A DNA stretch of 32,494 bases from Streptomyces thermovulgaris (lineage in GTDB: Bacteria > Actinomycetota > Actinomycetes > Streptomycetales > Streptomycetaceae): assembly GCF_002155915.1 (NCBI RefSeq), contig NZ_MUME01000027.1, positions 1 to 32,494 on the forward strand. Reading direction: 5' to 3'. How positions within the stretch are numbered: position 1 is the first letter of the stretch; every line of letters starts with the position of its first letter. Below are positions 23,284 to 31,405 of the stretch, one piece after another. Under the pieces are notes generated by a model. It made no database searches. It was not told where the DNA came from and worked only from the letters and a program-made list of their open reading frames with translations. The translations under genes were made by a program, and so were the position numbers.

Positions 23284-23606
23284 TCGTCGCCTTCTCCGTG
23301 ACGCCGCTGGGCGTCGGCGAGGACGTGGGGGAGTACGTCGCCGAGGCGGTCCGGGTGGTGCGCGCCTCGGGCCTGCCCCATCGCACCGACGCGATGTTCA
23401 CTTCCGTCGAAGGCGAGTGGGACGAGGTCATGGACGTCGTCAAGCGCGCCGTGGCCGCGGTGGAGGCACGCGCTCCGCGCGTCTCCCTGGTCCTCAAGGC
23501 GGACATCCGCCCCGGGGTGACGGACGGCCTCACGTCCAAGGTGGAGACGGTCGAGAGGTACCTCGCCCGGCAAGGGGAGCAGCAGGAGGACCGGCAAGAG
23601 GGCTGA
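23280..23606 (+). CDS. MTH1187/YkoF-like thiamine-binding family protein
   Basis: This 108-residue protein begins [20 protein letters not shown] and contains [20 protein letters not shown] and [12 protein letters not shown], which identify the MTH1187 (DUF77) ferredoxin-like family. Structural studies of relatives show ligand pockets, and thiamine has been proposed as ligand. A role in cofactor sensing or sequestration is inference. The start codon overlaps the stop of the DUF3817 gene (ATGA). The C-terminus is a charged Gln/Glu/Arg tail. A hairpin follows before the convergent regulator gene. Confidence 0.87.
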   Translation: MIVAFSVTPLGVGEDVGEYVAEAVRVVRASGLPHRTDAMFTSVEGEWDEVMDVVKRAVAAVEARAPRVSLVLKADIRPGVTDGLTSKVETVERYLARQGEQQEDRQEG

Positions 23607-23665
23607 CGGGAGGACCACCGGGGGACCGGGCGTCCGGCGCCCCTGCGCGGCGGCCCGGACGAGGA

Positions 23666-23686
23666 GCGGCCGTCCGGCACGGCCGC
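23666..23686. terminator. Hairpin between convergent genes
   Basis: An 8-bp perfect stem (GCGGCCGT with ACGGCCGC) and 5-base loop, 60 bases after the stop at 23606. The rest of the 220-bp interval is extremely GC-rich with no gene evident. Confidence 0.5.
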
Positions 23687-23826
23687 CCGTGGTCCCGCCG
23701 AGGCTCCGCGGCCCGTGTGCGCGGCAGCGGCGGGGGCACACCCGCGTGCGGCGGGCCCCGGACGCGCCCCCCGGCCCCGGTCCCCGTCGGCGGCCCCGGC
23801 CCGCCCGCAGGCCGCGGGCGTCCGGC

Positions 23827-24807
23827 TCAGCCCCCGGAGGCCAGGGCCATCCCCAGCGGGGTCCGCTCGTAGAGCACCTGGTGCCCGTACCGCCGGGACG
23901 TCAGCAGCCCCGCGTCCCGCAGCACCGTCAGATGCGCCGACACCGAGGACGGCGCCAGCCCCAGCCGATGGGCCAGGGTCGTGGTCGTCGCCGGGTCCGT
24001 CAGCGCGCACAGCACCGCCGCCCGTCCCCGCCCCAGCAGCCGTGCCAGGGCCTCCCCGGCGTCGGACCCCCGCTCGGCCCACAGACCGCCCAGCCCCCGC
24101 GCGGGATACACCAGCACCGGCTGCCACGGCGGCTCGAACCCGCTGACCACGTCCGGCCAGCAGAACGCGCTGGGCATCAGCACCAGCCCCCGCCCGTCCA
24201 GCCTCCGTTCGTACTCCCCCGCCCAGTCCACCGTCAGGGTCCGCCCGTTCCACGACAGCCGCCGGTCCAGCTCCGGCAGCAGCGCCCCGAGCCCCACCTC
24301 CGCCAGCCGCCGCGAGTGGAAGGCGACGTCCGCCTCCAGCAGCGCCCGCAGCCGCGGCCACTCCGGCTCGACCAGGGCGTGCCACGCCGTCTCCAGCGCA
24401 TCGGCCAGCCTGTGCACCGCACGTTCCGGATCGGCGAGCAGCGCCCGCCCCCGCGAGGACTCCCGGGCCCCCGGCGTGGCGGCGAGCGCACGCGCCAGGT
24501 CCTCGCGGGCCACCGCGGGATCGGTGGCGCGCATCGCGGCGATCTCCTCCTCGAACGTGGTCGCAGGCCCGGTCCGCTGCGGCCCGAACAGGTCCGGGGT
24601 GTGCCCGCGCCGGGGCATGAGCAGCCACAGCAGGCTCAGGTCCAGCTCGTGCGCGGCCTTCCGGATGCGCCGCAGCCAGGGCGTGTGATACCCGTGCCGG
24701 TCCGGCCGCCGCAGGGTCCGCACCGCCTCCTGGGTCTCCCACAGCGGCGACACCGCGAACCGGCACCGCATGAGGTCCTCGTCCCCGAAGTACAGCCGAA
24801 ACGGCAT
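23827..24807 (-). CDS. ArsR-like regulator with N-terminal DUF5937-type domain
   Basis: This 326-residue protein has its DNA-binding domain at the C-terminus. The segment VLCALTDPATTTTLAHRLGL, followed by APSSVSAHLTVLRDAGLL and the wing TSRRYGHQVLYERTPLG, is an ArsR-type winged helix. The first 250 residues start MPFRLYFGDEDLMRCRFAVS and fit the DUF5937 sensor-like region. No Cys metal-binding motif is seen in the HTH, so an organic ligand is more likely than a metal. The ATG at 24807 is chosen because the family N-terminus begins there. It is divergent from the MFS gene with 82 bp between starts. That gap includes TTCG-n8-CGAA (24833-24848), a possible operator; the regulator probably controls the exporter. 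Confidence 0.85.
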   Translation of the reverse strand: MPFRLYFGDEDLMRCRFAVSPLWETQEAVRTLRRPDRHGYHTPWLRRIRKAAHELDLSLLWLLMPRRGHTPDLFGPQRTGPATTFEEEIAAMRATDPAVAREDLARALAATPGARESSRGRALLADPERAVHRLADALETAWHALVEPEWPRLRALLEADVAFHSRRLAEVGLGALLPELDRRLSWNGRTLTVDWAGEYERRLDGRGLVLMPSAFCWPDVVSGFEPPWQPVLVYPARGLGGLWAERGSDAGEALARLLGRGRAAVLCALTDPATTTTLAHRLGLAPSSVSAHLTVLRDAGLLTSRRYGHQVLYERTPLGMALASGG

Positions 24808-24889
24808 GTCACCCGCCCCCGTGCCACGAAGATTCGGCAGACGGCGAAACTCTATGCCGCCCGCCCCGTCCGCCCGCACGCTGCCGCCC

Positions 24890-26152
24890 ATGCAGCAGGC
24901 ACCCGCATCCGCCCCGACCCCGCCGGTACCGTCAACCGGCTACACCCGTCTCTTCGCCGTACCCGAGTTCCGCGCCGTCTTCGCCGCCCACGCCCTGTCC
25001 CTCCTCGGCGTGGTCGTCGGCGAGATCGCCCTGTCGGTCCTGGTCTACGGCCTCACCGGCTCGCCCCTGATGAGCGCCCTCACCTTCGCGCTGGGCTTTC
25101 TGCCCCATGCCGTCGGCGGCACCCTCCTGGCCGGGGTGGCCGACCGCTTCCCGGCCCGCCGGGTGCTCGTGGTCTGCGACCTGGTGTGCGCGGCCTGCGC
25201 CGCGCTCATGGCCGTGCCGGCGGTCCCCGTCGGCGCGCTGCTCGCGCTGCGCTGCGTCCCCGCCGTGGTCTCCCCCGTCTTCCAGGGCACGCGCATGGCC
25301 ACCCTCGCCGACGTCCTGGGCGACGGCGACCTGTTCGTCCTCGGCCGCTCCCTGCTGCGCATCGTCGCGCAGAGCGCCCTTCTCGCCGGCTACGGACTCG
25401 GCGGTCTGCTGCTCACCGCGGTCGCCCCCCGGCACGCCCTGCTGATCACCTCCGGCGCTTTTCTCGCCTCGGCCGCCCTGCTCCGCTTCGGCACCCGGCG
25501 CCGCCCCGCACGGGCCGGCCGGGCGGGCGCCCTGACGGGCGACTCGCTCAGGGGCGCCCGTCAGGTGCTCGCCGACCGCCGTGTGCGAGTGCTGCTCCTG
25601 CTGTTCTGGGTGCCGCCGATGTTCGTGGTCGTCCCCGAGGCGCTGGCGGCCCCGTACGCCGACGCGCTCGGCGCCGGCTCCACCGGCCTCGGCCTGCTGA
25701 TGTGCGCGCTGCCCGTCGGCGCGATCGCGGGCGAACTGTACGCGGGCTCCCGGCTGCGGCCCGCCGTGCGCGAGCGGATCGCCCTGCCCCTGGTCTGTCT
25801 CATGCTGCTGCCGTATCTCGGCTACGCTCTGCACCCGAACCTCCCCGTCTCCCTCCTCCTGCTGCTGCTCTCGGGCGCCGGGGCGGCCTACACGCTGGGT
25901 CTGGACCAGTGGTTCGTGCGGGCCGTGCCCCAGGAGCTGCGCGGCCGGGCGATGACCCTGCTCACCGCCGGACTCATGACGGTCCAGGGAGTGGGCATGG
26001 CGCTGGCCGGGGCGGCGGCGGAATTCGCGGGGGTGACGGCCACGGTCACCGGGGCCGGTGCACTGGGGACCGCCTGCTGCGCCGCCCTCGCCGTGGCCGC
26101 CCGCCGGACCGAGGAGCGAGACGGGGCTGACCGGAATATGACCGACAGGTAG
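24890..26152 (+). CDS. MFS transporter (probable efflux pump)
   Basis: This 420-residue protein has 12 likely transmembrane helices, starting with FRAVFAAHALSLLGVVVGEI, and the LAGVADRFPARRVLVVCDLV region, the MFS motif A loop between helices 2 and 3. Later segments include LLLLFWVPPMFVVVPEAL and VQGVGMALAGAAAEFAGVTA. The pattern matches drug-export MFS proteins of actinobacteria; the substrate is unknown. The start is uncertain: ATG 24890 gives MQQAPASAPTPP and is near the first helix, whereas ATG 24854 would add 12 residues; neither has a clear Shine-Dalgarno. The gene is divergent from the ArsR-like regulator and is followed 11 bases later by a MarR gene. Confidence 0.9.
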   Translation: MQQAPASAPTPPVPSTGYTRLFAVPEFRAVFAAHALSLLGVVVGEIALSVLVYGLTGSPLMSALTFALGFLPHAVGGTLLAGVADRFPARRVLVVCDLVCAACAALMAVPAVPVGALLALRCVPAVVSPVFQGTRMATLADVLGDGDLFVLGRSLLRIVAQSALLAGYGLGGLLLTAVAPRHALLITSGAFLASAALLRFGTRRRPARAGRAGALTGDSLRGARQVLADRRVRVLLLLFWVPPMFVVVPEALAAPYADALGAGSTGLGLLMCALPVGAIAGELYAGSRLRPAVRERIALPLVCLMLLPYLGYALHPNLPVSLLLLLLSGAGAAYTLGLDQWFVRAVPQELRGRAMTLLTAGLMTVQGVGMALAGAAAEFAGVTATVTGAGALGTACCAALAVAARRTEERDGADRNMTDR

Positions 26153-26163
26153 GGTCTGGTGAC

Positions 26164-26673
26164 GTGCCGAAGCCCCTCAGTCTTCCCTTCGACCCCATCG
26201 CCCGTGCCGACGAGCTCTGGAAGCAGCGCTGGGGAAACGTGCCCTCCATGGCCGCGATCACCTCGATCATGCGGGCCCACCAGATCCTGCTGGCCGAGGT
26301 CGACGCGGTGGTCAAGCCGTACGGACTGACGTTCGCGCGTTACGAGGCCCTGGTACTGCTCACCTTCTCCAAGGCCGGCGAGCTGCCGATGTCCAAGATC
26401 GGCGAGCGGCTCATGGTGCACCCCACGTCCGTGACGAACACCGTGGACCGTCTGGTCAGGTCCGGTCTGGTGGCCAAGCGCCCCAACCCCAACGACGGGC
26501 GCGGCACGCTCGCCGTCATCACCGACAAGGGCCGTGAGGTGGTCGAGGCGGCCACCCGCGACCTGATGGCGATGGACTTCGGGCTCGGGGTCTACGACGC
26601 CGAGGAGTGCGGGGAGATCTTCGCGATGCTGCGCCCGCTGCGCGTCGCCGCCGGAGATTTCCGGGACGAGTAG
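26164..26673 (+). CDS. MarR-family transcriptional regulator
   Basis: This 169-residue winged-helix protein has the recognisable MarR segments YGLTFARYEALVLLTFSKAG, the HTH MSKIGERLMVHPTSVTNTVD, and the wing LVAKRPNPNDGRGTLAVITD. It starts with GTG 26164, 11 bases after the MFS stop, so cotranscription with the transporter gene is likely. The next genes on the strand are DUF3817 and icmA. It is a candidate, unproven, for the factor binding the 24-bp palindrome in front of icmA. It is distinct from the MarR at 20069-20545. Confidence 0.9.
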   Translation: MPKPLSLPFDPIARADELWKQRWGNVPSMAAITSIMRAHQILLAEVDAVVKPYGLTFARYEALVLLTFSKAGELPMSKIGERLMVHPTSVTNTVDRLVRSGLVAKRPNPNDGRGTLAVITDKGREVVEAATRDLMAMDFGLGVYDAEECGEIFAMLRPLRVAAGDFRDE

Positions 26674-26801
26674 GGTTTTCGCAGGTCAGCACGCTGCTCC
26701 CGCCGAAGCGGAGGGGGTGCGAAGGCCGCGGCCGGGGCCGTGCCCGCCGGTGGCCGTGCCCTGCCGGAGCCGGGAGTTTCGGGGCGGTTACGCTCGTACC
26801 C

Positions 26802-27143
26802 ATGAAACGAAGCGTGCTGACCCGCTACCGCGTCCTGGCCTACGTCACCGGCGTGCTGCTGGTCCTGCTGACCCTCGGCATGATCGCCAAGTATGTGCTC
26901 CACCTCGACGGCGCGGTGGACTTCACGCGCGTGGTGAGCATCGCGCACGGCTGGCTGTACGTCATCTACCTCGTCTTCGCCTTCGACCTGGGCTCCAAGG
27001 CGAAGTGGCCGGTCGGCAAGCAGCTGTGGGTACTGCTGGCGGGCACCGTTCCCACGGCCGCCTTCTTCGTCGAACGCAGGATCACTCGCGAGCTCGAGGG
27101 CAAGTTCACGCAGAACGAGGCCCCCGCGGCCGCCAAGGCGTAG
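26802..27143 (+). CDS. DUF3817 integral membrane protein (second copy)
   Basis: This 113-residue protein begins MKRSVLTRYRVLAYVTGVLL and has three hydrophobic helices (VLAYVTGVLLVLLTLGMI; IAHGWLYVIYLVFAFDLG; LWVLLAGTVPTAAFFVE). The motif SKAKWPVGKQ and FFVERRITRE correspond to NRAKWSFKT and [10 protein letters not shown] of the DUF3817 protein at 22939-23283, showing common ancestry. The ATG at 26802 opens at the conserved N-terminus; the frame is open upstream within the MarR 3' end. Function unknown. It lies directly before icmA, separated by the palindrome region. Confidence 0.87.
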   Translation: MKRSVLTRYRVLAYVTGVLLVLLTLGMIAKYVLHLDGAVDFTRVVSIAHGWLYVIYLVFAFDLGSKAKWPVGKQLWVLLAGTVPTAAFFVERRITRELEGKFTQNEAPAAAKA

Positions 27144-27199
27144 CCGGACCGCCCCGCGGACACCTGCGAGAACGTCCGTACGGCGGTCTTGCCATCGAC

Positions 27200-27223
27200 A
27201 TTTACTAGGACGTCCTAGTAAAT
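27200..27223. promoter_or_regulatory. Perfect 24-bp palindrome before icmA
   Basis: The half-site ATTTACTAGGAC is followed immediately by its exact reverse complement, with no central spacer. The palindrome ends 7 bases before the icmA ATG, so a bound protein would block transcription or translation start. GAGG (27226-27229) follows. This is almost certainly an operator, but the binding protein is unknown. Confidence 0.85.
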
Positions 27224-27230
27224 TCGAGGT

Positions 27231-28931
27231 ATGGACGCTGACGCCATAGAGGAGGGCCGCCGCCGCTGGCAGGCCCGTTACGACGCCGCGCGCAAGCGCG
27301 AGGCGGACTTCACCACGCTCTCCGGTGACCCCGTGGAGCCGGTGTACGGACCCCGACCCGGGGACACATACGAGGGCTTCGAGCGGATCGGCTGGCCCGG
27401 GGAGTACCCCTTCACCCGCGGGCTGTACCCGACCGGCTACCGAGGGCGCACCTGGACGATCCGGCAGTTCGCCGGCTTCGGCAACGCCGAGCAGACCAAC
27501 GAGCGCTACAAGATGATCCTCGGCAATGGCGGAGGCGGTCTCTCGGTCGCCTTCGACATGCCGACGCTCATGGGGCGCGACTCCGACGACCCGCGCTCGC
27601 TGGGCGAGGTCGGCCACTGCGGGGTGGCGATCGACTCGGCGGCCGACATGGAAGTGCTGTTCCGGGACATCCCGCTCGGCGAGATCACCACCTCCATGAC
27701 GATCAGCGGGCCGGCCATTCCCATCTTCTGCATGTACCTGGTCGCCGCCGAGCGTCAGGGCGTGGACACGTCCGTCCTCAACGGCACGCTCCAGACGGAC
27801 ATCTTCAAGGAGTACATCGCCCAGAAGGAGTGGCTCTTCCAGCCCGAGCCGCATCTGCGCCTCATCGGCGACCTGATGGAGTACTGCGCCGCCAACATCC
27901 CGGCCTACAAGCCGCTGTCGGTCTCCGGCTACCACATCCGCGAAGCGGGGGCGACGGCCGCGCAGGAGCTGGCGTACACGCTGGCGGACGGCTTCGGGTA
28001 CGTCGAGCTGGGGCTGAGCCGGGGCCTGGACATCGACGTCTTCGCGCCCGGTCTGTCCTTCTTCTTCGACGCGCACATCGACTTCTTCGAGGAGATCGCC
28101 AAGTTCCGTGCGGCGCGCCGGATCTGGGCGCGGTGGATGCGCGACGTGTACGGCGCGAAGACCGAGAAGGCGCAGTGGCTGCGCTTCCACACGCAGACCG
28201 CGGGGGTCTCGCTGACCGCCCAGCAGCCGTACAACAACGTCGTGCGCACGGCCGTGGAGGCGCTCGCGGCGGTGCTCGGCGGCACCAACTCGCTGCACAC
28301 CAACGCCCTCGACGAGACCCTCGCACTGCCCAGTGAGCAGGCCGCGGAGATCGCGCTGCGCACGCAGCAGGTGCTGATGGAGGAGACGGGCGTCGCCAAT
28401 GTCGCCGACCCGCTGGGCGGTTCGTGGTACGTCGAGCAGCTGACGGACCGGATCGAGGCGGACGCGGAGAAGATCTTCGAGCAGATCAAGGAACGGGGGC
28501 TGCGGGCGCACCCCGACGGGCAGCACCCGATCGGACCGATGACGTCCGGGATCCTGCGGGGGATCGAGGACGGATGGTTCACCGGGGAGATCGCGGAGTC
28601 GGCGTTCCGGTACCAGCAGGCGCTGGAGAAGGGCGACAAGAAGGTCGTCGGCGTGAACGTCCACACCGGGTCGGTGACCGGGGACCTGGAGATCCTGCGG
28701 GTGAGCCACGAGGTGGAGCGGGAGCAGGTCCGGCTGCTGGGCGAGCGCAAGCGCAAGCGCGACGACGCGGCGGTGCGCTCGGCGCTGGACGGCATGCTGG
28801 CGGCCGCGCGCTCCGGCGAGAACATGATCGAGCCGATCCTCGAGGCGGTGCGCGTCGAGGCGACGCTGGGGGAGATCTGCGGCGCACTGCGCGACGAGTG
28901 GGGCGTGTACACGGAGCCCGCGGGGTTCTGA
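27231..28931 (+). CDS. icmA: Isobutyryl-CoA mutase large subunit IcmA
   Basis: This 566-residue protein is the catalytic TIM-barrel subunit of coenzyme-B12-dependent isobutyryl-CoA mutase, which interconverts isobutyryl-CoA and n-butyryl-CoA in valine catabolism and polyketide precursor supply. The length equals that of characterised IcmA. The two substrate-specificity residues that separate it from methylmalonyl-CoA mutase are Phe80 (TIRQFAGFG; Tyr in MCM) and Gln198 (EYIAQKEW; Arg in MCM). The mutase signature TSMTISGPA and the [17 protein letters not shown] region are present. The protein ends at the barrel, so the B12-binding small subunit (IcmB) must be encoded elsewhere, as in other streptomycetes. 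The ATG at 27231 is the homologous start. A textbook terminator follows. Confidence 0.96.
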   Translation: MDADAIEEGRRRWQARYDAARKREADFTTLSGDPVEPVYGPRPGDTYEGFERIGWPGEYPFTRGLYPTGYRGRTWTIRQFAGFGNAEQTNERYKMILGNGGGGLSVAFDMPTLMGRDSDDPRSLGEVGHCGVAIDSAADMEVLFRDIPLGEITTSMTISGPAIPIFCMYLVAAERQGVDTSVLNGTLQTDIFKEYIAQKEWLFQPEPHLRLIGDLMEYCAANIPAYKPLSVSGYHIREAGATAAQELAYTLADGFGYVELGLSRGLDIDVFAPGLSFFFDAHIDFFEEIAKFRAARRIWARWMRDVYGAKTEKAQWLRFHTQTAGVSLTAQQPYNNVVRTAVEALAAVLGGTNSLHTNALDETLALPSEQAAEIALRTQQVLMEETGVANVADPLGGSWYVEQLTDRIEADAEKIFEQIKERGLRAHPDGQHPIGPMTSGILRGIEDGWFTGEIAESAFRYQQALEKGDKKVVGVNVHTGSVTGDLEILRVSHEVEREQVRLLGERKRKRDDAAVRSALDGMLAAARSGENMIEPILEAVRVEATLGEICGALRDEWGVYTEPAGF

Positions 28932-28944
28932 GACAGGGACGCCG

Positions 28945-28990
28945 GGGCCGGGACGGCGCGGGGTCTCCCGCCCGCCGTCCCGGCCCTTTT
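28945..28990 (+). terminator. Intrinsic terminator with U-tract after icmA
   Basis: A 14-bp perfect stem (28945-28958 with 28973-28986, arm GGGCCGGGACGGCG) is followed directly by TTTT. It is the clearest classical terminator in the window and starts 14 bases after the stop. Confidence 0.9.
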
Positions 28991-29171
28991 CGTGTCTTCC
29001 TGTTCTCCTCCTGTGTCCTCCGGGTCTTCCGGGGCTTTCCGCGCCCTCGGGATTCCTCGGGGGCTTCGCCCGCCGCGGCGCGGGACAGACCGTGGCCCTC
29101 GGGCCCCTGCCCGTCCCGCGGGGGCTGCGGGGGTGCGGGGGTGTGCTCCCCGCGGTCCCGCCGGGGAGGGC

Positions 29172-29870
29172 TCAGTCCCCGGAATCCCCCTCGGCCCGGG
29201 CGGTCCCGCCCTCACGCCCTCCCGGATTCCTCGGGAGGGGAGAGGGCTCTGGCGGTCCGCCGGACCGCAACCCCGTCAGAAGGACCCGGGTGAAGTGCCG
29301 TACCCACGCCTCGTCCGCCGGTTCCGCGCTGACGAGGGTGCGGTGGACCACCGTGCCCGCCACCATGTCGAAGATCAGGTCGGCCGTGCGGGCGGCTTCC
29401 TCCGGGTCCGGTTCCCAGGGGAGTTCGCCGCGGGACTGGGCGCGGGCGCGGCCCTCCAGGACCAGTCGTTTCTGCCGGTCCACGATGGAGGCGCGAATGC
29501 GGTTCCGCAGGGCCTCGTCGCGGGTGGCCTCGGCTATCACCGCCATCAGGCCGCTCTGGGCCTCCGGCCGGGCCAGGATCCGGGCGAACTGCAGCACCAC
29601 GCCCTCGAGGTCGGCGGCGAGGCTGCCCCGGTCGGGGAGGCGGAGCTCGTCGAAGAGCCCGGCGACGGCGTCGACGACGAGTTCGCTCTTGCCCGCCCAG
29701 CGGCGGTACAGCGTCGTCTTGGCGACCCCCGCCCGGGTGGCCACGTCCCCCAGGGTGAGCTTGGACCAGCCCAGCTCGACCAGGGCCGCCCGGGTGGCGG
29801 CCAGGATCGCTGCGTCCGCGGCGGCGCTGCGCGGACGGCCGGCGCGGACGGACCGGGTGCGGCTCTGCAT
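29172..29870 (-). CDS. TetR-family transcriptional regulator
   Basis: This 232-residue protein has an N-terminal TetR helix-turn-helix: AAILAATRAALVELGWSKLT followed by LGDVATRAGVAKTTLYRRWA. A ligand-binding region then includes EAQSGLMAVIAEATRDEALR and a Pro/Gly/Glu-rich C-terminal tail of about 30 residues. TetR proteins are dimeric repressors released by a small ligand. AGGG lies about 8 bases upstream of ATG 29870. It is convergent with icmA and divergent from the thioredoxin gene. A 17-bp palindrome (29964-29980) between the two divergent starts is the obvious candidate for autoregulation. Its target genes are otherwise unknown. Confidence 0.92.
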   Translation of the reverse strand: MQSRTRSVRAGRPRSAAADAAILAATRAALVELGWSKLTLGDVATRAGVAKTTLYRRWAGKSELVVDAVAGLFDELRLPDRGSLAADLEGVVLQFARILARPEAQSGLMAVIAEATRDEALRNRIRASIVDRQKRLVLEGRARAQSRGELPWEPDPEEAARTADLIFDMVAGTVVHRTLVSAEPADEAWVRHFTRVLLTGLRSGGPPEPSPLPRNPGGREGGTARAEGDSGD

Positions 29871-29963
29871 GTCATGACCCTAACCGGGGCCGACTGGCCG
29901 ATCCCGTGCGGTCGTGAGGGAGATCACCGGGGCACGGTTTCCCGGGGCCGCCCGATGCCATTA

Positions 29964-29980
29964 CGCTACGAGTCGTAGCG
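29964..29980. promoter_or_regulatory. 17-bp palindrome, probable TetR operator
   Basis: CGCTACGA-G-TCGTAGCG is a perfect palindrome with one central base, of the size and form bound by TetR dimers. It lies 94 bases upstream of the TetR start and 170 bases upstream of the thioredoxin start. Confidence 0.65.
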
Positions 29981-30149
29981 AAAGCGCGGACACAAGCCCG
30001 CGCCCGAGCGACGACCACACGCACAACAACACGCACACCGCACGCGCGAACGACCACGCGCGGGGGCTGCCAGGCGCCAGGTGGGGACCGGCGCCCGGCC
30101 GCACATCACTGTTTTCACATGCGCGCGCCGAACGGGGGAGGATAGACGC

Positions 30150-31121
30150 ATGCAGCCACGGAACATGTCCATGAGCGGAGTCGTCGACCTCGCCGCGGTG
30201 AAGGCGGCCCAGGAGGCGAAGGCGAAGGCGGAGCAGGCGCGCGCGCAAGCAGCCAGGGAGGGCGGCGCGGGGGCGGTCTCCCCGGCCGATCTCGTCGTCG
30301 ACGTCACTGAGGCCACGTTCGAGCGCGACGTTCTCCAGCGCTCCGCCCAGGTGCCCGTCGTCATCGACTTCTGGGCCGAGTGGTGCCAGCCCTGCAAGCA
30401 GCTGAGCCCGGTCCTGGAGCGGCTGGCGACCGAGTACAACGGGCGCTTCCTGCTCGCCAAGATCGATGTCGACGCCAACCAGCTGCTGATGCAGCAGTTC
30501 GGGGTCCAGGGGATCCCCGCGGTCTTCGCGGTGGTCGCGGGCCAGGTCCTGCCCCTGTTCCAGGGGGCTGCGCCCGAGGCGCAGATCCGGCGGACGCTGG
30601 ACCAGCTGGTCCAGGTCGCCCAGCAGCGTTTCGGACTGACCGGCCTGACCGTCGACCCGAATGCCGAACCGGGCGCCGAGGCGGCCTCGAAGACCCCGAC
30701 CGGCCCGTACGCCTCGCTGCTGAGCGCGGCCGTGCAGGCCCTGGAGGCCGGGGACCTGGGCGGCGCCATCCAGGCGTACAAGAACGTCCTGGCCGACGAC
30801 CCGGCCCACCCGGAGGCCAAGCGGGGCCTCGCCCGGGCGGAGCTGCTCCAGCGGGTGCGGAGCATGGACCCGCAGAAGGTGCGCCAGGAGGCGGCCGACA
30901 AGCCGGCCGATGTGCAGGCGCAGATCGCCGCCGCCGACCTGGACCTGGCGGGCGGCCATGTCGAGGACGCGTTCGGGCGGCTCGTCGAGACCGTGCAGCG
31001 CACCGCCGGCGAGGACCGGGACGCGGCACGGCTGAGGCTGCTGGAGCTCTTCGAGGTCGTCGGGCCCGAGGACCCGAGGGTGACGGCGGCGCGCCGGGCG
31101 CTGGCGCGCGCGCTGTTCTGA
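30150..31121 (+). CDS. Thioredoxin-fold protein with C-terminal TPR region (YbbN/CnoX-like)
   Basis: This 323-residue cytoplasmic protein has an Ala/Lys-rich N-terminal helix (AAVKAAQEAKAKAEQARAQA), a thioredoxin domain at about 45-165 with active site WCQPC (Cys79, Cys82) and the cis-Pro loop GVQGIPAVF, and a helical TPR-type region from about 195 to the end (AAVQALEAGDLGGAIQAYKN). This architecture is that of YbbN/CnoX, a chaperone-linked thioredoxin; E. coli YbbN lacks the first Cys, but here both are kept, so redox activity is likely. ATG 30150 has GGGAGG about 9 bases upstream; the frame is open to 30081 without a better site. A perfect hairpin begins 3 bases after the stop. Confidence 0.92.
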   Translation: MQPRNMSMSGVVDLAAVKAAQEAKAKAEQARAQAAREGGAGAVSPADLVVDVTEATFERDVLQRSAQVPVVIDFWAEWCQPCKQLSPVLERLATEYNGRFLLAKIDVDANQLLMQQFGVQGIPAVFAVVAGQVLPLFQGAAPEAQIRRTLDQLVQVAQQRFGLTGLTVDPNAEPGAEAASKTPTGPYASLLSAAVQALEAGDLGGAIQAYKNVLADDPAHPEAKRGLARAELLQRVRSMDPQKVRQEAADKPADVQAQIAAADLDLAGGHVEDAFGRLVETVQRTAGEDRDAARLRLLELFEVVGPEDPRVTAARRALARALF

Positions 31122-31123
31122 AC

Positions 31124-31149
31124 CGGGATCCGGTCCGCACCGGATCCCG
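31124..31149 (+). terminator. Terminator after the thioredoxin gene
   Basis: An 11-bp perfect stem (CGGGATCCGGT with ACCGGATCCCG) and 4-base loop, beginning 3 bases after the stop codon. Confidence 0.85.
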
Positions 31150-31238
31150 TGCGCCGGCCGGGCCCCGTGTACCGGCCGGACGGCACACACCGGGGCGTTC
31201 GATGCCCCGGTGACAGAAGTGGCCGAGGACGCTCCCAT

Positions 31239-31276
31239 GCGGCCGCGCTTTACCAAAACTTGGTAATCGCGGCCGC
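31239..31276. promoter_or_regulatory. Extended inverted repeat flanked by NotI-type palindromes
   Basis: The core TTACCAA-aac-TTGGTAA (31250-31266) is enclosed by two copies of GCGGCCGC (31239-31246 and 31269-31276). The whole forms an imperfect 16-bp stem. Confidence 0.6.
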
Positions 31277-31277
31277 T

Positions 31278-31292
31278 GTTACTGGGAGTAAC
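31278..31292. promoter_or_regulatory. Palindrome GTTACT-n3-AGTAAC
   Basis: Perfect 6-bp arms around GGG. The same arms recur around AGCC at 31407-31422, so this is probably a repeated operator half-site. Confidence 0.6.
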
Positions 31293-31405
31293 TCGGAAGC
31301 GTTGTTCCGCTCTCATCTGTCCGGGCATCAGTGCTTTTGTTCCGCCTTGGACGGCAACCGAGCGTCGCCGTTCGGGACCGAGAGACCGGGTCCCGGTAAT
31401 CCGAC

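Noticed and set aside
23689-26130. An 813-codon plus-strand frame across the ArsR-like and MFS genes
   Set aside because: Pro/Arg/Gly-rich shadow of two well-supported genes in other frames.
26592-28709. A 705-codon frame antisense to icmA and the DUF3817 gene
   Set aside because: icmA is unambiguous on the other strand; the antisense frame is a GC artefact.
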